DNA from: a bacterium
GTDB taxonomy: Bacteria; Bdellovibrionota_G; JALEGL01
Length of the DNA: 64,000 nt
Assembly: GCA_022763185.1 (NCBI GenBank)
Contig: JALEGL010000006.1
Location: forward strand, 124,001-188,000
Direction of reading: 5' to 3'
Shown one piece after another: positions 18,286 through 26,519 of the stretch (its first letter is position 1; each line of letters begins with the position of its first letter). Under the pieces are notes generated by a model that saw nothing but the letters and a program-made list of their open reading frames with translations, ran no database searches and was not told the origin of the DNA. The translations under genes were made by a program, and so were the position numbers.

Positions 18286-19668
18286 ATGATGTCAGTAAGA
18301 GTTAGATTTGCCCCCAGTCCTTCCGGTTATTTGCATGTAGGCGGTGCCAGAACTGCCCTTTTTAATTATTTGTTTGCCAAAAGGCATAAAGGACAGTTTA
18401 TCCTCCGTGTAGAAGATACAGATAGAGAGCGTTCCAGCCAGGAATCCATTGCGGCCATTTTAGAAGGTTTAGATTGGTTGGGCATTCACGCAGATGAAGG
18501 CCCCTTTTTTCAAAGTGAGCGTGATGAAATTTATGCGCAGTATTTGCAACGCTTGATTGAAACCGGAGCAGTGTATAAGTGCTTTTTAAGCAAAGAGGAA
18601 CTGGATGCTAGACGTGAAGCTTTAAAACAAGCTGGAAAAACACCAAAATATGATGGCCGAGAAGAACAATTAAAAAACCAAGATCAAGACAAACCTTTTG
18701 TTTGGCGCTTTAAAGTGCCAGAAGGTGAAACGGTAATTGACGATCAGGTGAAGGGTAAAACCACCTATCAAAACAAAGAACTGGAAGATTTTGTGGTAGC
18801 CAGAACCGATGGAACATGCACTTACAATTTTGTCAATGTTGTCGATGATTTGGATATGAACATCACGCATGTCATCCGAGGTGATGATCACCTGAACAAT
18901 ACAGCCAAACAAATACTGCTTTACAAAGCATTGGGAGAAGCGTTACCTGTTTTTGCGCATGTTCCTTTGATTTTGGGTCAGGATAAAAAGCGTTTGTCTA
19001 AGCGTCATGGTGCTACGGCCGTACAAATGTACAGAGATATGGGCTACTTGCCACATGCCATGGTTAATTTTTTGGTGCGCTTGGGCTGGTCGTATGAAGA
19101 TAAAGAAATTTTTTCTGCACAAGACTTAGAAGATCTATTTAGCTTGGACAATATTGGTAAATCTGCCGGTATTTTTAATGAAGAAAAACTGATTTGGTTG
19201 AATCAGCACTACATCAAAGAAGCCGATCAAAGCGTTCTTCAAGAACAAGTGGATTATTTTATTGGTATTCCAGATGAACGCAAAAATACCGCTAAAGGTT
19301 TTGCCACGCTTAATGCTTTGAGAGATAGAGCCAAAACCACCAAAGAACTGGCAGAATTGGCCAGATTTTACTTTCACGATGACTTGGTTTTCTTTGAAGG
19401 TGTGAAAGAAAAATTCATAACCCCAGAGTCTGTTAAGATTATGGCAGTGTTTCGTGAAAAGTTAGAAAAAATAGAGACCTGTGATCATGATCATATCAAA
19501 AGTATTTTTGATGAAACCTTAAAAGAGCTAGACATCAAGTTTAAGTTTTTAGGACAGCCCTTGAGAATAGCCCTTACCGGCTCGCCTTACAGTCCAGGAA
19601 TCATGGAGATTGTTGAAATACTTGGCAAAGATCGCAGTCTGCAACGCTTAAAGGCTGTTGGCGCATAA
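18286..19668 (+). CDS. gltX: Glutamate--tRNA ligase
   Basis: 460 aa class I aminoacyl-tRNA synthetase. The HIGH-type signature appears as PSPSGYLHVGGARTALFN and the KMSKS-type loop as KRLSKRHGA, with the catalytic domain between them and an alpha-helical anticodon-binding domain at the C-terminus. It charges tRNA-Glu. The intact conserved domain gives no sign of a truncated glutamyl-Q enzyme. The start is one of two adjacent ATG codons, preceded by AAAGAAAGAG. It stands alone between the matrixin operon and the convergent beta-helix lipoprotein. Confidence 0.96.
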   Translation: MMSVRVRFAPSPSGYLHVGGARTALFNYLFAKRHKGQFILRVEDTDRERSSQESIAAILEGLDWLGIHADEGPFFQSERDEIYAQYLQRLIETGAVYKCFLSKEELDARREALKQAGKTPKYDGREEQLKNQDQDKPFVWRFKVPEGETVIDDQVKGKTTYQNKELEDFVVARTDGTCTYNFVNVVDDLDMNITHVIRGDDHLNNTAKQILLYKALGEALPVFAHVPLILGQDKKRLSKRHGATAVQMYRDMGYLPHAMVNFLVRLGWSYEDKEIFSAQDLEDLFSLDNIGKSAGIFNEEKLIWLNQHYIKEADQSVLQEQVDYFIGIPDERKNTAKGFATLNALRDRAKTTKELAELARFYFHDDLVFFEGVKEKFITPESVKIMAVFREKLEKIETCDHDHIKSIFDETLKELDIKFKFLGQPLRIALTGSPYSPGIMEIVEILGKDRSLQRLKAVGA

Positions 19669-19683
19669 GTTTTTTTTACTCAC

Positions 19684-21048
19684 TTAGTTGGTTTGGTTAT
19701 TGATCTCTTGCCAGTTGTAACGACCATTGAGCTGAAAAAAGGGTCCCAAAGAAGTAATGCTGTTGTTTTCAATAAGGTTTCCAGTTGTAGGTACAGGGTT
19801 GCTAGGAACATTGACATCTCTGATGGCTGGACCAGTGTTGATGTTGGATACAAGGGTATTATCTACAATTGAGAACCCACCTTTGTACAAACTCCCATTT
19901 AAATCTGAGTCAAGTGGTGCCGGTCTTGGATTGACAATGATACCGTATTCATTGAAATTTTGAATGCTATTGTTTCTTAACAAACTGCCTCCAATGCCTG
20001 CCAAATGAATTCCAATACCACCCCCATCCAAAATATTGTTTTCAATAGTACAGGAAGAGCCATCTCCAACTTGGATGGCATGGTTATGACTGCTTCTGTT
20101 TGCTGTAGACCAGTTGATAACTGTGTTGTTGACTATGGTACAATTTTCAATGGCCGATCCTACTTGTATGCCATCCCAACCGGTATTTTCTATATGATTG
20201 TCAAATATATGAATATTTTTTAGCAGGTGAGGGTATTGAATGCCATCACATTGTGAAAGGTCACAGGCGCTATTTCTGGCGCAGTACTGATCACTCACAC
20301 CGGTAAAAAAACTATTGCCTAAATAAAACCCTTCACCATCAACATTTTCAACCAAGTTGTCATGAATATATACAGTGTCCATAACATAGTTATCGTAACG
20401 TCGGTCATTGATGTGGCAGTCTTGAGATGAGGGGTCAACCTTTGCCATAATCCCTGCAAATGAAGAAGATTGAATATGTATATTATCCACTTCATAGTGA
20501 TGGGCTTTACCAATAGCAAGGGTATGCGGTGAATTTGGTGCATCTAAAGCAATGCCTAAAGTGCTGTTGCTTTGCATACCACTGATTCTAAAATAAGAAC
20601 CCGACAAAATTTTAATGGCAGCTTGCGAGTTTGTTGATCTTATTGTTACTGAGCCATTACAACTTCTAATGAATATAGGATTTTGAGCATTGCCATTTAA
20701 GTTATCAAATTTTATGGGACCTCGTGTTGAACCTTGTTGAGCATCAAAGCATAGCACATCTCCAGGATTAAAATCTTGAGCATCCATAAAAGAGGTGTTT
20801 GGGCTTATCGTTTGTGTGCAGTCACAATTATCAAGTTGATAAGGAATAGGGAAAAGGTGTTGATTGGGTGATGTATCATTATCGTTATCTCTACCTAAAT
20901 CTAAAGGTGGACTTTGCTTTAAAGCATTGATGGTTGCATTTTCTATCTTGCAAGCATTGAGAAAAAGCAAAAGGTATGATGTTAAAATAATGCTAAGTGT
21001 TTTTTGCACATATCCCCTTAAACGCTTATTTTTAGCGCAACTCTGCAA
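19684..21048 (-). CDS. Right-handed beta-helix lipoprotein
   Basis: 454 aa. A long basic N-terminus leads into a hydrophobic stretch and a lipobox (FLNAC), so the mature protein is probably a lipoprotein starting at that Cys. Residues ~150-440 are repeats with N-N-x-[IV] steps (for example FDNHIENTGWDGIQVGSAIENCTIVNNTVINW), the ladder of pectate-lyase-like right-handed parallel beta helices. A catalytic function cannot be assigned, and it may bind or cut polysaccharide at the cell surface. The true start could be further in, since the N-region is long. It converges on gltX with 15 nt between them. Confidence 0.75.
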   Translation of the reverse strand: MQSCAKNKRLRGYVQKTLSIILTSYLLLFLNACKIENATINALKQSPPLDLGRDNDNDTSPNQHLFPIPYQLDNCDCTQTISPNTSFMDAQDFNPGDVLCFDAQQGSTRGPIKFDNLNGNAQNPIFIRSCNGSVTIRSTNSQAAIKILSGSYFRISGMQSNSTLGIALDAPNSPHTLAIGKAHHYEVDNIHIQSSSFAGIMAKVDPSSQDCHINDRRYDNYVMDTVYIHDNLVENVDGEGFYLGNSFFTGVSDQYCARNSACDLSQCDGIQYPHLLKNIHIFDNHIENTGWDGIQVGSAIENCTIVNNTVINWSTANRSSHNHAIQVGDGSSCTIENNILDGGGIGIHLAGIGGSLLRNNSIQNFNEYGIIVNPRPAPLDSDLNGSLYKGGFSIVDNTLVSNINTGPAIRDVNVPSNPVPTTGNLIENNSITSLGPFFQLNGRYNWQEINNQTN

Positions 21049-21140
21049 AATTTGCAGATCAATGGCTTAAAATAAGCTTTTTAAGTCTAATAATTTCAAA
21101 GACTTAAGTTGTTGTTATGTTGACGAAGATTATAAATTGC

Positions 21141-21174
21141 AAAAAAAATGCGCGCCTCAGTGTGAAGCGCGCAT
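21141..21174 (-). terminator. Rho-independent terminator
   Basis: A perfect 8-bp stem, ATGCGCGC (21148-21155) with GCGCGCAT (21167-21174), encloses an 11-nt loop. Read on the minus strand it is followed by eight T residues (complement of A run 21141-21148). It lies 27 nt after the stop of the His-rich protein gene and should end that transcript. Confidence 0.85.
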
Positions 21175-21200
21175 CGAAAAGAGATTGAGTTAGCTCAATT

Positions 21201-21647
21201 TTATTGGTTTTGACGAGATTTAATAATTTCTTGAGCTTCAGGCGTTAGGGCGTTCATACCGTATTTTTCAATGATGGCATCAAAGACTTTGGAAATGGTC
21301 AAGCCTTGAGCAAAAGCATTGTCCACTGCTTTTCTTCTCTCATTGGCAGCTTTGTCAGAACAAGATGGAGAGGCCAAAGGCAGTGTTGGATCACTCGGAC
21401 AATTTAAGGCGGCATAGACCATTTCAGAGGGGTTAAAATCACCAGCATGCGGATCATGCGAAACATCTGGACCATGGTTATGACCAGCGTGCGGATCTTG
21501 ATCATAACTGGATTCTTGTGGGTAAGGAGGCGGTGTATTTTTGGATTGCATTTGAATAGGCCCCTGATTTTGTAAGACCATAATGAGGAGTAAAACAGCA
21601 ATAATCGATAAAAGAATATTGGTAATATTTTGTTGTGTCATAGGCAC
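21201..21647 (-). CDS. Membrane-anchored His-rich protein, weakly CcmH-like
   Basis: 148 aa. One N-terminal helix (about residues 10-26) anchors a periplasmic region. Residues ~45-70 are rich in His, Asp and Gly with the repeated unit DPHAG (twice) and HNHG, a likely metal-binding stretch. The C-terminal ~75 residues contain two Cys (NCPSD...SCSDK), then a helical piece ending VFDAIIEKYGMNAL. This order recalls the CcmH/NrfF cytochrome c maturation domain, but the CxxC is not conserved, so this is only a resemblance. It is monocistronic with its own terminator. Confidence 0.6.
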   Translation of the reverse strand: MPMTQQNITNILLSIIAVLLLIMVLQNQGPIQMQSKNTPPPYPQESSYDQDPHAGHNHGPDVSHDPHAGDFNPSEMVYAALNCPSDPTLPLASPSCSDKAANERRKAVDNAFAQGLTISKVFDAIIEKYGMNALTPEAQEIIKSRQNQ

Positions 21648-21682
21648 CTTATAAAACTGATTGCTATGGACGTCCAGAAAAA

Positions 21683-22519
21683 GTGACCCATGCCAGGAAA
21701 TTGTTTATAAAGTTCTTTATGCGTGCTTTTGAACAAATGCTAATGAACAAGCTGTATTATTTTTTCGATGGTGTCAGTGGTATAGAGCTAGATGATGAAG
21801 AGATTTTTTTGGTTCAAGGTAAAGCATGCATTAATTTAAAACAGCCAAAAACAGCAGCAGACTTTTTACGATTGATCGATGAAGCTCAGCAATATTTAAA
21901 AGACGGTATCCTACGCTTTGTATTTTCTTATGATTTTCATTTACAGCAAAGGCGACTCCCAACAGTTTTGGATGTTAATCAATATTATGCTTGGTATGGA
22001 TGTGGGCGCTTGAAAGATACAACTTTTCCTGAGCAAGCCAACATGCCTGCTATAGAGTTAAGAAAAATAAAATTTAAAAAAATGAATCGTTTAGGAGACT
22101 TTGAAAAGGAATTTTTGATCCAAAAGTGGCAGGAACAATACCTTGATGTTGTTTTAAAAAGCTATCCTCAAAAAGTTAAACAACAGCAGCTAGAAAAATT
22201 CAGTAAAGGTTTGGAGTTTCATCAAGATAAAACACAGTATTTGTTTTATAAAAACGATGTAATTGTGGGTCATTACTCAATGCAGATTTTTGATTGGCCA
22301 CCCTTTGGAGGTAAGGCTCTTGATCCGCATCGCTGGATAGAGCAAAGTTTACCCAAACAAGAAAGAAAAATCATTCATGCCCACATCACACGGATTTTAA
22401 AAAATAATGAGCATTATGCCATGGGAGCGGGTGTGGTGTTGAACAATGAAAAAAGTTTAAACATTTTACAGCAAAATGGTTTTATTCCATTGCATCTTTG
22501 TGTAAAAAAACTTACATAA
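21683..22519 (+). CDS. Protein of unknown function with a possible GNAT-like C-terminal region
   Basis: 278 aa from a GTG start. An ATG 12 codons further on (21719) is an alternative, and neither has a good ribosome binding site. The N-terminal half has no motif I recognise. The C-terminal part (IVGHYSMQIFDW..., then ERKIIHAHITRILKNNEHYAMGAGVVLNNEKSLNILQQNGFIPLHLCVKK) has the pattern of a GNAT acetyltransferase: a strand, a helix, then N-x-x-S-x-x-x-x-x-x-x-GF. The acetyl-CoA loop itself is not clear. Substrate unknown. Confidence 0.55.
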   Translation: MTHARKLFIKFFMRAFEQMLMNKLYYFFDGVSGIELDDEEIFLVQGKACINLKQPKTAADFLRLIDEAQQYLKDGILRFVFSYDFHLQQRRLPTVLDVNQYYAWYGCGRLKDTTFPEQANMPAIELRKIKFKKMNRLGDFEKEFLIQKWQEQYLDVVLKSYPQKVKQQQLEKFSKGLEFHQDKTQYLFYKNDVIVGHYSMQIFDWPPFGGKALDPHRWIEQSLPKQERKIIHAHITRILKNNEHYAMGAGVVLNNEKSLNILQQNGFIPLHLCVKKLT

Positions 22520-22677
22520 GTTTTTTTTGTATGTGTTCGATGGCAAAAGAATTTTTCTCACTTTTTTCTTTACCCAAACAAAAATTGACTCAATGTTGTT
22601 TGCTGTAAATCCAACATTCAATAATGAAGCAATCTTTAAAGAAGTGGTTGATCGTTTTTTAAATGCATAGGGAGTGT

Positions 22678-24495
22678 ATGAAGCAGTCATTAAAAAAAGA
22701 ACTGAGGCATGATCCACAGGCGCCGCATTTGCCCAATACGCCGTGGGCCTTTGTCATGTATTTTTTAGGCTTTTACAGGTGGCCTCTGATAGGCATGTTT
22801 GTTTTTGAAATGGGTCAGGCTATGTGTCAGATTTTGGTTCCTTACGCCATACGACAATTGATTGATACAGGTACAAGTGTTAGTGGTCATTTTAGTGAAG
22901 CCCTACAAACATTGAAACCGGCTTTAACTTTATTTGTTGGCCTAAGCCTAGGGGTATTATTATTTAGTCGGGCCAGTGGCAGTATTTTGGTGATGACGGG
23001 GCCGGCTTTACGGCGCAGAGTGAGAAGAACGGTGTTTAATTATTTGCAGTTTCACTCACAGCGTTTTTTTATCAGTAATTTTTCTGGTTCTCTGGCCAAT
23101 AGAATTTCTGAAATTTCGCAAGCTGTGAATCACAGCACTTGGACCGTACTGTTTGATTTTTGGCCGGTTGTTGTGAGCTTTAGTGCATCCATGTACTTGA
23201 TGTATACCACGCATACTACGCTTGCTTTGGCCTTTGGCTTATGGACCATTATTTATATCATGGTATCGTTTTTATTGGCCAAGCGTTGTCAAAAATATGC
23301 CAAAGCTCATGCAGCAACGCGCAGTACGCTCAGTGGTAAAATTGTTGATGCTGTGACCAACTCACTCAATACAAAAATTTTTGCCAAGCTAGGTTTTGAG
23401 CGCAGTTATTTGGACAACTACCTTGATTTAGAAGTAAAGGCAGCACGCAAAACCTATTGGTTTATGGAAGCCATGCGTTGGTTTCAATTTTTATCCACCA
23501 TGCTTTTGCAAATCGGTGTCATTGTTTTGGCTTTGCGTTTTTGGGTCATGAATGAAATTTCAGTGGGCCAGTTTGCTATGATAACCAGCTTGGCTTTGGT
23601 GGTCATTAATGATGCCCGTGGCCTGAGTCGGCGCTTTTTAGAGTTTTTTGAATACATGGGCAATATTTCCGATGGTGTCAATATCATTGTTAGAAACCAT
23701 GAAATCATTGATGCAAAGGATGCTCTGCCAATTAAAATAAAACAAGGGGAGATTAAATTTGATGATGTTAATTTTGCTTACACGCCCAATAAACCGGTAT
23801 TTGAGCAGTTGAGTGTAAAAATTGAGCCTGGTCAGCGCGTGGGCTTGGTGGGTTTTTCTGGCTCTGGAAAAACAACTTTTATTAATCTGCTTTTGCGCAT
23901 GTATGAAGTGAACTCTGGACAGATTTTATTGGACGGACAGAACGTTGCAAAATGCACGCAAGATAGTTTACGTGAGCAAGTGAGTATGATTCCGCAAGAG
24001 CCTATGCTGTTTCACAGAACCTTGTTGGAAAACATCCGTTATGGCAAACTGGATGCAACGGATGAAGAGGTTTATGCAGCCGCCAAAGCGGCCAAAGCCC
24101 ATGATTTTATTACGCAACTTCCAGAAGGCTATCAAGCTTTGGTGGGAGAACGCGGCGTTAAGCTCTCTGGTGGCCAACGTCAGCGTATTGCCATTGCCAG
24201 AGCCATTTTAAAAAATGCGCGTATTTTGGTTTTGGACGAGGCCACGTCTAGTTTGGACTCGGTCACAGAAAAAGCCATTCAGGAATCTTTTGATACTTTA
24301 ATGCAAGGCAGAACCGTGGTGGTGGTGGCGCACCGTTTATCCACCATTGCCAATTTGGATAGAATCATTGTCTTTCATGAAGGCAAAATCATTGAAGATG
24401 GCAGTCATGATCAATTGATTGAAAAAGATGGCCACTACGCCAAACTATGGAGCATGCAAGCCGGCGGCTTTTTACCCCAACATGAAGATGTTTGA
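22678..24495 (+). CDS. ABC exporter, fused permease and ATPase
   Basis: 605 aa half-transporter of the B-family type. Six transmembrane helices lie in the first ~330 residues. The ATPase domain shows all motifs: Walker A GFSGSGKTT, Q-loop PQEPMLF, signature LSGGQRQR, Walker B LVLDEATSSLD and H-loop VAHRLST. It acts as a homodimer, exporting a lipid, peptide or drug. AGGGAG just upstream supports this ATG over one 15 nt earlier. It is followed by a palindrome-rich spacer, including an A/T hairpin with a T run at 24545-24561. Nothing nearby identifies its cargo. Confidence 0.93.
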   Translation: MKQSLKKELRHDPQAPHLPNTPWAFVMYFLGFYRWPLIGMFVFEMGQAMCQILVPYAIRQLIDTGTSVSGHFSEALQTLKPALTLFVGLSLGVLLFSRASGSILVMTGPALRRRVRRTVFNYLQFHSQRFFISNFSGSLANRISEISQAVNHSTWTVLFDFWPVVVSFSASMYLMYTTHTTLALAFGLWTIIYIMVSFLLAKRCQKYAKAHAATRSTLSGKIVDAVTNSLNTKIFAKLGFERSYLDNYLDLEVKAARKTYWFMEAMRWFQFLSTMLLQIGVIVLALRFWVMNEISVGQFAMITSLALVVINDARGLSRRFLEFFEYMGNISDGVNIIVRNHEIIDAKDALPIKIKQGEIKFDDVNFAYTPNKPVFEQLSVKIEPGQRVGLVGFSGSGKTTFINLLLRMYEVNSGQILLDGQNVAKCTQDSLREQVSMIPQEPMLFHRTLLENIRYGKLDATDEEVYAAAKAAKAHDFITQLPEGYQALVGERGVKLSGGQRQRIAIARAILKNARILVLDEATSSLDSVTEKAIQESFDTLMQGRTVVVVAHRLSTIANLDRIIVFHEGKIIEDGSHDQLIEKDGHYAKLWSMQAGGFLPQHEDV

Positions 24496-24507
24496 GACTG
24501 GTCTCTC

Positions 24508-24527
24508 GCATCGTCTGAAGACGATGC
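24508..24527. repeat. Perfect 8-bp palindrome hairpin
   Basis: GCATCGTC-TGAA-GACGATGC forms a tight hairpin 12 nt after the ABC exporter stop, with a second small palindrome (GAGAC-TG-GTCTC, 24494-24505) overlapping the stop codon. There is no T run, so it is not a classic terminator. It may be a REP-like element or an RNA 3' end stabiliser. Confidence 0.5.
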
Positions 24528-24544
24528 TCCCAGTATTCCGTCAC

Positions 24545-24561
24545 AAAAAGCAGTGCTTTTT
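24545..24561 (+). terminator. Possible A/T-rich terminator after the ABC exporter
   Basis: AAAAAGC-AGT-GCTTTTT is a 7-bp hairpin ending in five T residues, 50 nt past the ABC exporter stop. The stem has only two G-C pairs, so termination would be weak. The symmetric A/T arms would let it work on either strand. Confidence 0.4.
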
Positions 24562-24642
24562 GTTCCTCCTAACCAGGCTGAGTGTCTAACTATTGGTTAA
24601 TTACGCGAAACTATTTTATATGGTTGAGCGCGCAGGGGGTGA

Positions 24643-24758
24643 GCAAGCAAAAACGACGTTTTTTGCTTGCGAGGGGGAAGCGTTTTTAGTTATTGTTACA
24701 ACTTGTTGTTACAGTAACTTATGCAAGGCCCCCTCTTAAATAAAGAGCGAAGCGGGAA
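24643..24758. repeat. Dispersed palindromic intergenic repeat, copy 2
   Basis: Starts with a 27-28 nt near-perfect palindrome (GCAAGCAAAAACG / CGTTTTTTGCTTGC, 24643-24670), continues with a long hairpin closed by GAGGGGG (24671-24677) and CCCCCTC (24729-24735), and ends with AAAGAGCGAAGCGGGA (24742-24757). The same tail and the same order of an A/T palindrome plus a GGG/CCC hairpin are found at 3431-3519. The repeat abuts the 3' end of the tRNA-Leu gene. Confidence 0.5.
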
Positions 24759-24845
24759 TGGTGCCTGAGACTGGACTCGAACCAGCACGAGATTGCTCTC
24801 ACTAGCCCCTCAAGCTAGCGTGTCTACCAATTCCACCACCCAGGC
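24759..24845 (-). tRNA. tRNA-Leu (GAG)
   Basis: On the minus strand an 87-nt cloverleaf folds with acceptor GCCTGGG paired to CTCAGGC, discriminator A and an encoded CCA (24759-24761). The D-arm region GTGGAATTGGTAGACACG is typical of leucine tRNAs. The anticodon stem CTAGC/GCTAG holds loop TTGAGGG, giving anticodon GAG. A long variable arm (TGAGAGCAATCTCG) and T-loop TTCGAGT follow, as expected for a class II tRNA. It reads CUC/CUU codons. Confidence 0.95.
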
Positions 24846-24972
24846 ACTTAGAATTGAGTCATTCTTATAGACCATATGACATAAATAGCCAATGAAAATA
24901 TGAAAAGCGGGGTATAGACCAGGATTAATAATTATTAAAAACAGGGCTTTACAATATACTTTTCGACATGCT

Positions 24973-25593
24973 ATGTCATCAAACATGATGAAAAAACACA
25001 TGTTTATTTTGAGTATGGGCTTTTTGGCTATTTTGGTTGGATTAGCCAATACTGGATTTGCCAATGAAGCCAAGAAAACGGCAGTTAAAGCAGAAGATCA
25101 TTATTTTAAAAGTTTATTGGGGGAGTGGACTTGTAAATCCGATGAGGAAGTCAATAAGCTTGGTAAGATCCAAAATGAAAAAAACTACGTGGATCATATG
25201 ATCATTGATTATGATTTAGAAAAATCATGGGTATCCATGCGTTACAACAATCAGGATATCTATCAAAACCAGTGTTATTATGACTATGTAGCCAATGAAG
25301 AAACTTATAGACAAATTTGTTTAAGTTCTAAGCATGCCTGGTCCATGGCTATGGGTAAAGAAATGGGTCAAGAAGAGTTGACCTTTAAAGGTAAAGTCTA
25401 TCACCAAGACAGACCCTTAACGGTATACAAAACCTTTTTAAAAACCAACAAAGGTTTACAAGTGTATTCCAAAATTAAAGATCCTAAAAAGCTCCTTAGC
25501 AAAACATGGTCGGCTCAGTGTAAAAAAGATCCAAAGAAAATTCCTCAGCCTCCTAAGCCAAGGGACGGAAGAGTTTGCTGTCTTAAACCCTAG
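24973..25593 (+). CDS. Secreted protein of unknown function, possibly lipocalin-like
   Basis: 206 aa with a signal peptide (cleavage likely after GFANA-like residues near 30). The mature part begins with a LLGEWTCKSDEE motif, which recalls beta-barrel DUF1579/lipocalin-like proteins that open with a G-x-W on strand A. It then has several short beta strands and four spaced Cys, and ends in a Lys/Pro-rich tail with a CC pair (DGRVCCLKP). Several in-frame ATGs (24973, 24985, 24988) could start it. I do not recognise a function. Confidence 0.6.
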   Translation: MSSNMMKKHMFILSMGFLAILVGLANTGFANEAKKTAVKAEDHYFKSLLGEWTCKSDEEVNKLGKIQNEKNYVDHMIIDYDLEKSWVSMRYNNQDIYQNQCYYDYVANEETYRQICLSSKHAWSMAMGKEMGQEELTFKGKVYHQDRPLTVYKTFLKTNKGLQVYSKIKDPKKLLSKTWSAQCKKDPKKIPQPPKPRDGRVCCLKP

Positions 25594-25673
25594 TTTAATG
25601 ACCTATGGGCTATTTAAGATATTTATAAAATAAGCTGTAGTTATTTAACAATACGACTTTCAGTGAGCTATAA

Positions 25674-26519
25674 ATGAAACACAATCTTATAAAGTTAATA
25701 TTTATTACTTTGTTTTTTCTAGGTTTGGGTATTGAAAAAATAATTATTGCTCAGGAGTTACCTTGTTACAGTACAGTTCTTTTACAACAAGGTTTTTCAA
25801 AAAAAGTTTGGCAAGAAAAAATTAGCGGACAACGTTTAAAAACACTAAGAGCATTATCTAAGCAGTATGAACAGTTAGATAAAGACATCTTTGGGCTGCT
25901 CACCAAGCAAGATCATTATGGTCAGAACAAGCATTTGTTTGGAAGCTACCATGCAAATTTTGATTACAGTGGTGGTTTTGAGGGAAGAGAAGCGCCAGAA
26001 GAAGACTGGTTCCCAGTCATTGATTTTAAAAACTATGATTATAAGCCTTCACAGCATTGGCTGCTTTCTCCTTCAAGATCTCAGTTTGAAATGAAAAACA
26101 AAATAGACAATTTTGATATCACCCGTACTGAAAAATTTTCATATTTAAACTCTTATCTCTTTTTACCTCTAGCATTAAGGATTGGCATAGAAAGACAGAT
26201 GGTCATCAATACAGACATAAATCAACAAAAGGTTTTGGTCTTTGTGTTAGAAGAAGACGATGTGTTCAAGGAAGCTTTTCTACAAAGCAAAGACTTTTTT
26301 GCCCATATGTTGGCAACAAATCATATTCAGGTTGTTATGTTACTTGTACATCGTAAGATAGATAAAGATGAGCTTGTTGATACGCTGGATGGAGTTGTAG
26401 ACCGTCACAATTTATTTTTTGTTGATTTTTCTGCACAGAGTCCAACTGAAATATTTTATGAAAAAAAAATAGAGTTACTGCAACGTATAGACACCATCAT
26501 TCAATGCAATCGAGCATGA
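25674..26519 (+). CDS. Secreted or periplasmic protein of unknown function
   Basis: 281 aa with an N-terminal signal peptide (about 1-26, ending IIIAQ). The mature protein is rich in aromatic and charged residues. It has a Gly/Tyr/Phe-rich stretch (~85-105) and, in the C-terminal half, a hydrophobic strand-helix alternation (QQKVLVFVLEEDD, IQVVMLLVHRK, HNLFFVDFSA) that looks like a Rossmann-like alpha/beta core. No catalytic motif is evident. It converges on mutY with adjacent stop codons. Confidence 0.6.
   Translation: MKHNLIKLIFITLFFLGLGIEKIIIAQELPCYSTVLLQQGFSKKVWQEKISGQRLKTLRALSKQYEQLDKDIFGLLTKQDHYGQNKHLFGSYHANFDYSGGFEGREAPEEDWFPVIDFKNYDYKPSQHWLLSPSRSQFEMKNKIDNFDITRTEKFSYLNSYLFLPLALRIGIERQMVINTDINQQKVLVFVLEEDDVFKEAFLQSKDFFAHMLATNHIQVVMLLVHRKIDKDELVDTLDGVVDRHNLFFVDFSAQSPTEIFYEKKIELLQRIDTIIQCNRA

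Noticed and set aside
24643-24758. CRISPR-like or IS-end reading of the palindromes near tRNA-Leu
   Set aside because: The repeats are inverted rather than direct with spacers, and there is no transposase or integrase nearby.
24759-24845. tRNA-Leu as an integration site
   Set aside because: There is no integrase gene and no partial tRNA duplicate within the window.
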